Assembly (NCBI GenBank): GCA_041399065.1
Contig: JAWKTN010000004.1
Location: forward strand, 744,001 to 808,000
Direction: 5' to 3'
Source: JAGQPD01 sp020426865
GTDB lineage: Bacteria; Planctomycetota; Planctomycetia; Pirellulales; Pirellulaceae
Length of the DNA: 64,000 bases
Shown: one piece after another, positions 9,702 to 18,439 of the stretch
Layout of the letters: the number at the start of each line of letters is the position of its first letter
Numbering within the stretch: the first letter of the stretch is position 1
The notes under the pieces: generated by a model
Told to the model about the DNA's origin: nothing
Database searches by the model: none
The model's input: only the letters and a program-made list of their open reading frames with translations
Translations under genes and position numbers: made by a program

Positions 9702-10925
9702 ATGCGATTGGCCTATGTTTCCGCGGACTTGGGTGTGCCAGCGTTCGGACAAAAAGGGTGTTCACGCCACGTACAAGAAATCCTGCGAGGATTTCTGAAT
9801 ACCGGTACCACGATCGATCTATATGCTGCGCGGATCGGTGGGTGTCCGCCCGCCGACCTAACCTTAGTCCGTGCGTGCGAATGGATCACGGCTACGACTC
9901 AGGCGATCGAGGACCGGGAACAGCGCGGCATCACAGCAAATGCCGATTTGCTGGAACACCTGCTGTCGCAGCCAATCTACGATGCCATCTACGAACGCTA
10001 TTCACTATGGGGATTCGCCGCGATGGAATACGGTCGGATGATGGGAATCCCGTCGGTTTTAGAAGTGAATGCACCGCTAATCGATGAGCAACGACGACAC
10101 CGCGGCTTGAACCGGATTGCGTGTGCGGAAGCGATCGCGGCGCGCACTTTTGCAGCTGCGTCGGCAATCGTGGCCGTCTCGGATGGCGTGGCGGACTATC
10201 TCAAAGCTCAAGGGGTCGCGGAGAGTAAGGTCCACGTCGTTCCCAACGGAGTCGATCCGGATCAGTTTTTGCCCATCGCCAATCCAACGCAGGCTGACTC
10301 GTTAGAGCATCACCCGTTTACGATCGGTTTCGTAGGCACGCTGAAACCGTGGCACGGCGTTGCCGAACTGCTGCAGGCATTTCTCGAATTTCACAACCGC
10401 CATCCCAAGTCGCGGCTGTTGATCGTCGGGGACGGTCCCGAGCGAGCGGGGTTGCAAGAAGAATTACAGAGATGGAATATCGACGCGGTGGCCGCAGTGA
10501 CTTGGGTCGGGGCGGTTGCCCCCAGTGAGATTCCCAGCTTCATTGCACAGATGGACATCGCTGTGGCACCATATCCGCAACTGGAGCAGTTCTACTTTTC
10601 CCCGTTGAAAGTCTTCGAATACATGGCCGCGGCTCGGGCAGTCGTCGCTAGCGATATTGGCCAACTTCGCGACATCGTGCGTCATGAACAAAACGGTCTG
10701 CTGGTAGCAGCCGGCTGCACGAAAGCTCTAACGGCAGCGATCCAGCGACTCTATGAAGCTCCGGATATGGCAAGTCGACTGGGACAAGCTGCGCGCGAGA
10801 CGATCCTCGCGAATCATTCCTGGGAAAGCGTTGTCCAACGTGTCCTGGCAATCATGCAACACAATCCATCGCCACCGCAACGATCTCGAAAGTCAACACG
10901 GGCACGAAATGCGTTCTGTAAATAG
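9702..10925 (+). CDS. GT4-family glycosyltransferase
   Basis: The 407-residue GT-B enzyme has an N-terminal acceptor lobe (MRLAYVSADLGVPAFGQKGCSRHVQEI) and a GT4 donor lobe with VVPNGVDPDQF, IGFVGTLKPWHGVAELLQAF, LIVGDGPERAGL and the E-x-x-A segment SPLKVFEYMAAARAVVAS. A strong AGGAGG ribosome-binding site lies at 9688-9693, only 3 bases of intergenic space follow the previous gene, and its stop lies inside the next gene. It belongs to the same transcription unit as its neighbours. It probably adds a second sugar in the same pathway; the substrates are unknown. Confidence 0.9.
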   Translation: MRLAYVSADLGVPAFGQKGCSRHVQEILRGFLNTGTTIDLYAARIGGCPPADLTLVRACEWITATTQAIEDREQRGITANADLLEHLLSQPIYDAIYERYSLWGFAAMEYGRMMGIPSVLEVNAPLIDEQRRHRGLNRIACAEAIAARTFAAASAIVAVSDGVADYLKAQGVAESKVHVVPNGVDPDQFLPIANPTQADSLEHHPFTIGFVGTLKPWHGVAELLQAFLEFHNRHPKSRLLIVGDGPERAGLQEELQRWNIDAVAAVTWVGAVAPSEIPSFIAQMDIAVAPYPQLEQFYFSPLKVFEYMAAARAVVASDIGQLRDIVRHEQNGLLVAAGCTKALTAAIQRLYEAPDMASRLGQAARETILANHSWESVVQRVLAIMQHNPSPPQRSRKSTRARNAFCK

Positions 10926-12690
10926 TAGCAATAGAAATCAAAGCCGATTCGGTCGACTGCTGCACCACGTGCTCCCATTGGTGCTGGAGCAACGAAAGGC
11001 GGCTACCGTAGCGATGCTGGCGTTGTTCTCCAGTACGCTGCTGGGGCTGCTCGAGCCGTGGCCGTTGAAGGTTGTGCTGGATGAGGTGTTGAAGTCGCCA
11101 GGTAGTGCGCCATACCATGCGCCAGACATTGTGCAAGTCAATTCCGGCACGTCCATTTGGTCGCAAGTGGACAAGTCATGGTTGCTTGCTGGTGCCTGCG
11201 TGACGGTGGTCGCAATATCGTTTGCCTTGGCTTGGACGGAGTACCATCGTACCGTCAGTTTTGCGATTGTCGGAAACCGGGCGATGTCCAAGTTGCGGAA
11301 TCGGCTGTACCGGCATCTTCACCTGCTCTCGCCTACTTTTCATGGCAAATCTCGGCAAGGGGATTTGGTGGTACGCGTGATTGGCGACATCGATCGCTTG
11401 CGGGACGTGGCATCGACCGCCTTGCTCCCTGTACTGGCAAATACCATGTTGTTCTTCAGCATGGTGCTCGTGATGGCCTGTTTGAATTGGCGACTGACCG
11501 TATTGGCCGCATCGGTGGCCCCACTCTACGGACTTTCGACTTTGAAGCTGACTCGCAAGATTCACGAGGCGGCCGGCAAGCAACGTCGGCGGGAAGGAGC
11601 ACTTGCCGCGACGGCCGCCGAATCCATCCAGGCAATTAGCGACGTCCAGGCCCTATCACTGTATGAGGTCTTTGACAAGGATTTTAATTCCCAGAACAGT
11701 AAGAGCTTGAAGGAGGGAGTAAAGACCAGCCGGTTGTCGGCCAAACTCGAACGTAGTGTCGACGCCTTAACTGCGATCGGAAGCGCAGTCGTCCTTTGGA
11801 TGGGCGCTCGCATGGTGATGCGTTCCGAGATCAGCGTCGGAGAGCTCGTCGTATTCTTGACGTATTTGAAGCGGTGCTTTCGCCCAGCCAAAGACTTTGC
11901 CAAACACACGGGGCGACTTGCGAAAGCCGCGGCGGCTGGGGAACGCGTGGTGAGCTTGTTGGATCGCTTGCCCGACGTACACGATCGAGCGAACGCCGTG
12001 CCGGCGGTGTCACTGCACGGTCAGGTCGACTTCCGCGACGTGTCGTTTGCCTATGACGCAGACCATCCCATTTTGTGCGGCGTCAATCTAACGATCGAGG
12101 CCGGCGAACGCGTGGCGTTGGTGGGAGAATCAGGATGTGGCAAGTCAACGTTGCTACGCTTAATGATCCGCTTGTTCGATCCACAATCCGGGGCGGTCCT
12201 TATCGATGGACGTGACGTTCGCGAGTACACGCTGGAATCGCTGCGCGGGGAGATTAGCATTCTTCTGCAGGATTGCACGTTGTTCGCGACGTCGGTTTGG
12301 GACAACATCGCCTTCGGCGATATGGGGGCCGATCGGGAGGCGATCGTGCAAGCCGCAAGGCTGGCTGGAGCGGACGAATTCATCCGTCGGCTTCCGCAAG
12401 GATACGACACGGTACTCGGCGAACGGGGCGTCACACTCTCGCGCGGACAGCGGCAGCGAATTGCGATTGCCCGAGCAGCCATCCGGAACTCACCGATCGT
12501 CCTGCTCGACGAACCCCTGACTGGCCTGGACGCGCAGAATGCGCAACTGGTTGCCACTGCGTTAGATCGTCTGACGAAGGGAAAGACAACGATCCTCGTC
12601 ACGCACGAGACAGAACATGCGGCACAGGCCGATCGCGTAATCTGCTTTCGCCAAGGTCAAGTCGTCGACACATCCATGATTCTACCATAG
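10909..12690 (+). CDS. ABC exporter, fused permease and ATPase
   Basis: The 593-residue half-transporter has an N-terminal six-helix type I exporter membrane domain of about 320 residues, then an ATPase domain with Walker A GESGCGKST, signature LSRGQRQRIAIARAA, Walker B IVLLDEPLTGLD and H-loop LVTHE. It resembles MsbA/lipid- or glycan-linked exporters that act as homodimers. The ATG at 10909 lies inside the end of the preceding glycosyltransferase gene (17-base overlap); the longer frame from 10753 encodes non-homologous sequence and was not used. Its place among three glycosyltransferases suggests export of a glycosylated lipid or small molecule, which is inference. Confidence 0.92.
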   Translation: MRSVNSSNRNQSRFGRLLHHVLPLVLEQRKAATVAMLALFSSTLLGLLEPWPLKVVLDEVLKSPGSAPYHAPDIVQVNSGTSIWSQVDKSWLLAGACVTVVAISFALAWTEYHRTVSFAIVGNRAMSKLRNRLYRHLHLLSPTFHGKSRQGDLVVRVIGDIDRLRDVASTALLPVLANTMLFFSMVLVMACLNWRLTVLAASVAPLYGLSTLKLTRKIHEAAGKQRRREGALAATAAESIQAISDVQALSLYEVFDKDFNSQNSKSLKEGVKTSRLSAKLERSVDALTAIGSAVVLWMGARMVMRSEISVGELVVFLTYLKRCFRPAKDFAKHTGRLAKAAAAGERVVSLLDRLPDVHDRANAVPAVSLHGQVDFRDVSFAYDADHPILCGVNLTIEAGERVALVGESGCGKSTLLRLMIRLFDPQSGAVLIDGRDVREYTLESLRGEISILLQDCTLFATSVWDNIAFGDMGADREAIVQAARLAGADEFIRRLPQGYDTVLGERGVTLSRGQRQRIAIARAAIRNSPIVLLDEPLTGLDAQNAQLVATALDRLTKGKTTILVTHETEHAAQADRVICFRQGQVVDTSMILP

Positions 12691-12712
12691 CAACGAAGGC
12701 AACCGCGCAACC

Positions 12713-15151
12713 ATGGCATCGCTCATCGAATCATCGACTCTTTCGCAAAGTGGTTATCGCGATCCCGGACTGCCGGGTTTGACACTGGTATTGTCGCCAG
12801 ATGCCCTGCGTCGAACGATGCTCCGGCGGCGCGCGCTAAGAACCGACCAAAGGTTGCGGTTGACGTATTTGCGGTACAAGCCCGGGCGTCGTTGCCTCGC
12901 CTTTTATTGTTGCGATTCACCAATCGGTACGGAGTGGTTTTATGCCGTTGCCCATCGTCGTGAAAGTTGGTCGAAACACGCCGTGCGTTATCGGCGAGTG
13001 CAACATTACCGACCCGATTGGAATTTGTGGACGTTAGATGGGCTCTGTGTATCGTTTTATCCGTTTCCGACCGACCCAAACCTGCGCATTGGCCGGGTTT
13101 TCGGCGATCCGAACGCACGCCGCGACTTCTTGCAGCGAGTCTTCCGCGATCGCCCCGAATGGCACGGTGGGACGTTGTCGGTATTGGCATACAAGCCAGA
13201 ACGCCGCTGCATGGCGAAATTGTCCGTCGATGGCCAACCTTGTGCCGCAATAAAATTCTATGCCCCCGGTGACTTCGAACCAGCCAGGATCCGCGCCAAG
13301 CAGTTCCGGTCATCTCAACAGTTACGAATACCCGAAATTGTCGGGCGGTCGAAGCGGCATCGCGTGTTAGCAATGCAATGGTTGCCAGGAAATACATGGT
13401 ATTTACCTTCAACATGGGACGACATGTCGGAATCGGCACTCGAAGGCATCGGCCGCGCCCTGGCAACTCTACACCGACATCATGCTGGCGTCGAGCTTCC
13501 CATGCGATTACCGGATCTAGGCAGTGATTTGAGTCGGCTGGCAGATGATATCGCACGATTAACTCCTGAACGCCGCAACGATGTGTCGTCCCTCTTTGCG
13601 GAGATGGCAGCTTGTTGGTCAACCAACGAACGAAATAGTGTTGTTTCCCATGGAGACTTCTATGGCCGCCAGGTATTGCCGGATTCAGGGCACGTGGGCA
13701 TTATCGACTTCGATCAATCCCGCTGGGACGACTTTCATGTCGACTTGGGCAACTTCCTGGCACATGCCAGCTACGACTCACTGAGAACTCGAGACAATGC
13801 ATTTTCCGAGCAACCGCCCGTTCGCGGCAATTCGTCGCCGACCGACGAACTTTGTCATTCGCGAGAATTGATCTTCGACCGAATCGCAGATTCGTTGTGT
13901 CACGGTTATGAGGTCGCTAGTGGACGGCAAGTCGACCACAACCGTCTGAAGATCGCGACGGCCATCGGATTGGCGAGGCTCCTGCCGCAGCCGTTTCGCC
14001 GCAACGAACCACAATGGCAATCGATGATGGCTCATATGCTGCAAGAAATTCGGCAGCGAGTGACGAGTGCGTGCCAACCGCACGCGTACGCCGCCGCTTC
14101 AATAAATTTACAGTCTCCAGGATTCCTAGCGAACACGCCGAACACTCCCGACAACTCGACAGCAGTTGTCAGGGACAGCCAGATTCCGTGGCTGGAAGAA
14201 ATGCTGGATCTATCGAAGGTAAGGCGACGATGGACGACTGGCGTGGAAGGTGGTAGTTGTGCGAGTTGGCGAGCGCCCGATGCGGCCGCCCTGCTGCGAC
14301 ATAAACCGGGGCGACGATGTTTGATTGAATATCGTTGGCTCGACAACGGAAGGCCCGAACCGAAGAAACCGGTCTTGCTGGGTAAAGTGCGTGCGCGCGG
14401 ACTTGATCTGCGAACGTATAACCTTCAGCGCGAACTCAGCGACCGTTACGGGCATCGCCTGGCGGCTGCGGGAATGACCCTACCGAAACCATTTGGCCTC
14501 GTACCAACTTGGAACATGTGGCTTCAGGAAAAGATGCCCGGCATTTCACCATGGGACTTACTCGACAACGACTGGTCGCCGATTCTGGCAACTCGTATCG
14601 CAATGGCGGTCGCCGCGCTGCATTGCTTACCAATCGATTGCGGTCGCGAACATCGCGCGTCGCACGAGTTGGACATTCTCTTGTCGCGACTGTTGCCGAT
14701 GGCGGCCCGTTCAGAGCACAAGCACAAGATCGTCCATATTTTGCAGCGGTGCGAGGCTATAGTTGACGCCATTCCCGATGTTCCGCCGCAATTGATACAC
14801 CGTGATTTTTATCCCGACCAGGTGTTGGTCGACGGCCCTAACATCGTCTTCCTCGATTTCGATTTGGCGGCAATGGGAGATGGTCAGCTGGACATCGGCA
14901 ACTTTATCGCACATCTGATCGAATGGAACTTACGTCGCGGAAAACCCGCAAACGCTTCGCAAAGTTTTTCGGACGCATTGGTAAATGCATATTGCATGAT
15001 CATGCCAGCCGCAACTGCGCGGGTAATTCACGCATATGTGGTTTTATCGCTGGCGCGACACATTGAGCTAAGCACTCGTTTGCCCGGTCGCGGGCATACA
15101 ACGGTTCCCCTGATCCATTTGGTGACGGCCAAGCTCGATAGCGTGACTTAG
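12713..15151 (+). CDS. Tandem APH-like kinase (two phosphotransferase domains)
   Basis: The 812-residue protein contains two aminoglycoside-phosphotransferase/choline-kinase-type domains in series. The first has the catalytic loop HGDFYGRQVL at His313 followed by IIDFDQSRWDDFHVDLGNF. The second has HRDFYPDQVL at His696 followed by FLDFDLAAMGDGQLDIGNF. In the usual HxDxxxxN loop the last residue is Asn; both halves here have Gln. Each half also begins with a repeated 'LRYKPGRRCL/ALLRHKPGRRCLIEY' segment, so the protein arose by internal duplication. Such kinases phosphorylate small alcohols, sugars or amino-sugar compounds. It is the last gene of the glycosyltransferase/ABC cluster and ends just before a strong hairpin. 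Confidence 0.82.
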   Translation: MASLIESSTLSQSGYRDPGLPGLTLVLSPDALRRTMLRRRALRTDQRLRLTYLRYKPGRRCLAFYCCDSPIGTEWFYAVAHRRESWSKHAVRYRRVQHYRPDWNLWTLDGLCVSFYPFPTDPNLRIGRVFGDPNARRDFLQRVFRDRPEWHGGTLSVLAYKPERRCMAKLSVDGQPCAAIKFYAPGDFEPARIRAKQFRSSQQLRIPEIVGRSKRHRVLAMQWLPGNTWYLPSTWDDMSESALEGIGRALATLHRHHAGVELPMRLPDLGSDLSRLADDIARLTPERRNDVSSLFAEMAACWSTNERNSVVSHGDFYGRQVLPDSGHVGIIDFDQSRWDDFHVDLGNFLAHASYDSLRTRDNAFSEQPPVRGNSSPTDELCHSRELIFDRIADSLCHGYEVASGRQVDHNRLKIATAIGLARLLPQPFRRNEPQWQSMMAHMLQEIRQRVTSACQPHAYAAASINLQSPGFLANTPNTPDNSTAVVRDSQIPWLEEMLDLSKVRRRWTTGVEGGSCASWRAPDAAALLRHKPGRRCLIEYRWLDNGRPEPKKPVLLGKVRARGLDLRTYNLQRELSDRYGHRLAAAGMTLPKPFGLVPTWNMWLQEKMPGISPWDLLDNDWSPILATRIAMAVAALHCLPIDCGREHRASHELDILLSRLLPMAARSEHKHKIVHILQRCEAIVDAIPDVPPQLIHRDFYPDQVLVDGPNIVFLDFDLAAMGDGQLDIGNFIAHLIEWNLRRGKPANASQSFSDALVNAYCMIMPAATARVIHAYVVLSLARHIELSTRLPGRGHTTVPLIHLVTAKLDSVT

Positions 15152-15157
15152 CTATCA

Positions 15158-15188
15158 CGCCAATACCTCGAACCTCGAGGTATTGGCG
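15158..15188. terminator. Perfect 14-bp hairpin between convergent genes
   Basis: Arms at 15158-15171 (CGCCAATACCTCGA) and 15175-15188 are perfect inverted repeats around a 3-base loop. The hairpin lies between the ends of the tandem kinase gene and the small minus-strand gene, so it could stop transcription from both sides. There is no strong T-run. It contains ATACCTCGAACC, which recurs near 55.05 and 59.37 kb. Confidence 0.6.
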
Positions 15189-15203
15189 TCGTGATCAATG
15201 ATT

Positions 15204-15725
15204 CTATTTCAACAAGCTTCTTGATGTCACCGTTTTCAGCATTGGCGTGCCACCTGCGGAGGCCGCGAAGTACTTTTGCGACACCTTGCGAATGTCGGCC
15301 ACATATCCAGCCGTTTCAAATAGCGTAGCAATGTTGACTGCCTGCTGATGCGTGTCATACGTTTCGACATAGACGTATGGCCCAAGTTCATACCGGGGGT
15401 CGAACTCAATCGCAGCAACTTGCTCGTGATGGAACCACAACCATTCAGCTTTGTCCATTGCCGACTCCTCGGTCGGGTACCGCCACTCCGACACGTGACC
15501 GTCTCTCCAGGTGATAATCAAGTACCAGAACGTATCGTAGTCGGCGGCCCATACTTCATAGTCGTATAGGTCATCGGGGTGTATGGCGAGCGTATTCGAC
15601 GTGTCGAATGTCGGTGTGTTGGCGGTCGAGCTGGGGGCCGTTTGCCCCGGCAGTGCTGCCAATGATGGCAGTACACACACTGCGACCCAAAGAAGACTCA
15701 AAGTGGCCCGTGCGGTCGTCATCAC
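15204..15725 (-). CDS. Small secreted protein of unknown function
   Basis: The 173-residue protein has a Sec signal peptide (LSLLWVAVCVLPSLAALPG) and a mature part rich in Trp, Tyr and acidic residues (DLYDYEVWAADYDTFWYLII, WLWFHHEQVAAIEFDPRYE). It ends with a VSQKYFAASAGGTPMLKTV tail. No family was recognised. A GGAG-type site precedes the start (AGGAGAAAACGTGATG on the coding strand). It is convergent with the kinase gene and shares the hairpin at 15158-15188. The 275 bp upstream of it up to the PSCyt1 gene shows no gene and presumably holds divergent promoters. Confidence 0.65.
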   Translation of the reverse strand: MMTTARATLSLLWVAVCVLPSLAALPGQTAPSSTANTPTFDTSNTLAIHPDDLYDYEVWAADYDTFWYLIITWRDGHVSEWRYPTEESAMDKAEWLWFHHEQVAAIEFDPRYELGPYVYVETYDTHQQAVNIATLFETAGYVADIRKVSQKYFAASAGGTPMLKTVTSRSLLK

Positions 15726-16000
15726 GTTTTCTCCTGTTTATTTCTGTCGGATGGTTGGCTTTTCCACTAAGTTGTGATTGCCGTCAGGCTGTGGGGCCGG
15801 CCACGCAGGTCGATGGATTTCACAGGTAGATTCGCAGGTAAACCTGTCGAAGCACATCTGAGGAGAAACACCCGTAAAACCGATTCATTGCTTTGCGCTG
15901 GCAGTTTAGCTATCGTAACGGTTTGAAGTGTTGGCAAGCAGCTGTTGACAAGTAGCTATCGTCGCATCTCCGAGGATGGGAACATCAGGAAACCGGCACC

Positions 16001-18421
16001 GTGGTATCGCGTGGTACTGAAACCGCTGAAGTGATTTGTCTATTTCGAGTTCTGTTCCGACGACGAACGCGCAGAGCCTTCGCATCCCTCGATCGGCCAA
16101 CCAGCTTCCCGGCAATTGTATTGGCGGTGATCCTCGCGTCCGCGGCGATCCCGACGGACGCTGTCGGTCAGCGCGAGGAAGATTTTTTTGAATCACGAAT
16201 TCGACCGGTGTTGGCGGATCACTGCGTCACATGCCACGGCAGCGAAAAGGCCGAGTCGAATCTGCGAGTTGATTCGTTAGAATCGATGTTGCGAGGAGGG
16301 GACGGCGGCCCGGCTATCGTGCCGGGTCACGCTGACCGGTCGCGGCTGTTGGCGGCGATCAAACAGGAAGGCGATTTGGCGATGCCGCCAGATTATCGAC
16401 TGGACGACCAGCAGGTCGCGGGGATTGAGAAGTGGATCACCGATGGAGCAGCTTGGCCGCCGGACGTCACAATAAATGGTGGCGGCCCGGCACTTCGTTC
16501 CGGCATGATCACGGATGAGGAGCGCGCATTTTGGAGCTATCAGCCAGTGGTTGAACCTCCGGTGCCACAAAATGGAGAATTTGCCTACGGGGACTCCGAC
16601 ATTGATCGATTCGTGGCCGATCGTTTGCAGCGCGAGCAACTATCGATGCGTCCCCGGGCCGATCGCCGGACACTGATTCGGCGGGCCACATTCGATCTAA
16701 CCGGCTTGCCTCCTACACCGGAAGAGATCGAGGCATTTCTCCGCGACGAGTCGCCGAACGCGTTCACCAACGTTATTGATCGATTGCTGGCGTCGTCTGC
16801 TTACGGCGAACAATGGGGACGACACTGGTTGGACGTTGTCCGCTATGCAGACACGGCCGGCGAGACGGCCGACTATCCGACGCCGCTAAGTTACAAATAC
16901 CGCAATTGGGTGATTCAAGCATTCAACGACGACTTGCCGTACGACAGCTTTGTCCAATATCAGCTGGCGGGCGATATCCTGGCGGATCGGTTGGCGGCCA
17001 GCACGATTGGCAACTCGTCCAGTGGTGCCGATGGCGAGATTAGCGTGCCGCCCGAGCTCCTCGACCGCTGTCGATCGATGCGCACCGCGACCGGATTCAT
17101 TGCCGTTTCGCGACGGTTCGGGTTTGACGTGGAAAACTATCACTACCTCACGATTCAAGATACGATCGACGTGGTCGGGCAATCGCTGTTGGGGCTAACA
17201 CTTGGATGCGCCCGGTGCCACGACCACAAGTATGATCCGGTAAATATGTCCGACTACTATGGATGGTACGGCATCTTTGCCAGTACTCGCTATTCCTTTC
17301 CTGGATCGGAAGAAAAGAAGAAGCCCTACGACTTGTATCCGGCGATTCCGCAGTTGCTGCTCCTGACCGTCGGTAAGGAAGTTGCGTCAAGCGATTCCGA
17401 TTTGATTTACGGCGCAGTTGAACAGGACTCGCCGGCCGATAGTCAGATTCAGCTGCGGGGCGAACCGACCCGATTAGGTGACACGGTGTCGCGAAAAAAC
17501 CTGGAGATATTGGGCGGAGAAGAGTTGCCGCCCGACGCTGGTAGTGGGCGGTTGCAACTGGCCGATTGGATAACAGGCGATGACAATCCGTTGTTTGCTC
17601 GCGTGATGGTGAACCGAATTTGGCAATACCATTTTGGTGAGGGACTTGTCGCTACGGAAAATGATTTTGGTGTTCGAGGCACGGCGCCGACACATGCCGA
17701 TCTGTTGGATTGGCTTGCTTGCCGATTTCGCGAGTCGGGCTATTCCGTCAAGTCCATGCACCGCCTGATCATGAATAGTCACGCTTACCAGCAGTCATGC
17801 GAACATGATTCACTAGCGGCGCAGCGCGACCCAGACGGGTCGTTGCTGTGGCGATTCCGTCGTCGTCGGCTGAGTGCCGAGGAACTTCGCGACGCGATGC
17901 TGTCTGTAAGTGGAACGCTCGATCAGTCGATCGGCCAAAGACACCCTTTTCCGGCCATTGACACCTGGGGCTTTACGCAACATACTCCGTTTTACGCTGT
18001 GTACCCCACGAACCGGCGAAGCATTTATTTGATGCAGCAGAGACTGAAACGTCATCCCTATCTCGCACTTTTCGACGGCGCGGATCCCAATGCCAGTACG
18101 GCGTCGCGACAGCTGACGACGGTTCCCACGCAGGCCTTGTTCCTGATGAACAGTCAATTTGTGCATGATCAGGCAACGGCATTTGTTCATCGCATCGGGA
18201 CAGTCGCCGATACCCAGGCAAGTCGTCTTCAAGCAGCATATTCGATCGCATTGGGACGTCCGGCTACCGACGAGGAAGAGACGTCTTGTGAAAGGTTCTT
18301 GGATACGTTCGCGATGGCAGCGTTGCAAAACGGAAATTCACAGGCTGATGCTCGATTGCTTGCCTGGCAGGCGCTCGCACGGACGTTGCTTACTCGAAAT
18401 GAGTTCTTGTTTGTTGAATAG
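16001..18421 (+). CDS. PSD1 and planctomycete cytochrome c domain protein (PSCyt1-DUF1549-DUF1553)
   Basis: The 806-residue protein has an N-terminal signal segment (VLAVILASAAIPTDAVGQ), then a PSCyt1 domain with the haem-binding motif C75-V-T-C-H79, then DUF1549 (RRATFDLTGLPPTPEEIEAF, YGEQWGRHWLDVVRYADT) and DUF1553 (ADWITGDDNPLFARVMVNRI). This architecture is almost confined to Planctomycetes and Verrucomicrobia. Its activity is unproven, though links to polysaccharide breakdown have been proposed. At about 800 residues it is on the short side for the family. The GTG start has AGGA 14 bases upstream. It lies 18 bp before a DUF1501 gene, its usual partner. Confidence 0.92.
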   Translation: MVSRGTETAEVICLFRVLFRRRTRRAFASLDRPTSFPAIVLAVILASAAIPTDAVGQREEDFFESRIRPVLADHCVTCHGSEKAESNLRVDSLESMLRGGDGGPAIVPGHADRSRLLAAIKQEGDLAMPPDYRLDDQQVAGIEKWITDGAAWPPDVTINGGGPALRSGMITDEERAFWSYQPVVEPPVPQNGEFAYGDSDIDRFVADRLQREQLSMRPRADRRTLIRRATFDLTGLPPTPEEIEAFLRDESPNAFTNVIDRLLASSAYGEQWGRHWLDVVRYADTAGETADYPTPLSYKYRNWVIQAFNDDLPYDSFVQYQLAGDILADRLAASTIGNSSSGADGEISVPPELLDRCRSMRTATGFIAVSRRFGFDVENYHYLTIQDTIDVVGQSLLGLTLGCARCHDHKYDPVNMSDYYGWYGIFASTRYSFPGSEEKKKPYDLYPAIPQLLLLTVGKEVASSDSDLIYGAVEQDSPADSQIQLRGEPTRLGDTVSRKNLEILGGEELPPDAGSGRLQLADWITGDDNPLFARVMVNRIWQYHFGEGLVATENDFGVRGTAPTHADLLDWLACRFRESGYSVKSMHRLIMNSHAYQQSCEHDSLAAQRDPDGSLLWRFRRRRLSAEELRDAMLSVSGTLDQSIGQRHPFPAIDTWGFTQHTPFYAVYPTNRRSIYLMQQRLKRHPYLALFDGADPNASTASRQLTTVPTQALFLMNSQFVHDQATAFVHRIGTVADTQASRLQAAYSIALGRPATDEEETSCERFLDTFAMAALQNGNSQADARLLAWQALARTLLTRNEFLFVE

Positions 18422-18439
18422 CCGCATCGGAGAACATCG

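Noticed and set aside
10753..10908. Longer N-terminus for the ABC exporter
   Set aside because: The added 52 residues are out-of-frame translation of the previous gene. The membrane domain begins after the ATG at 10909.
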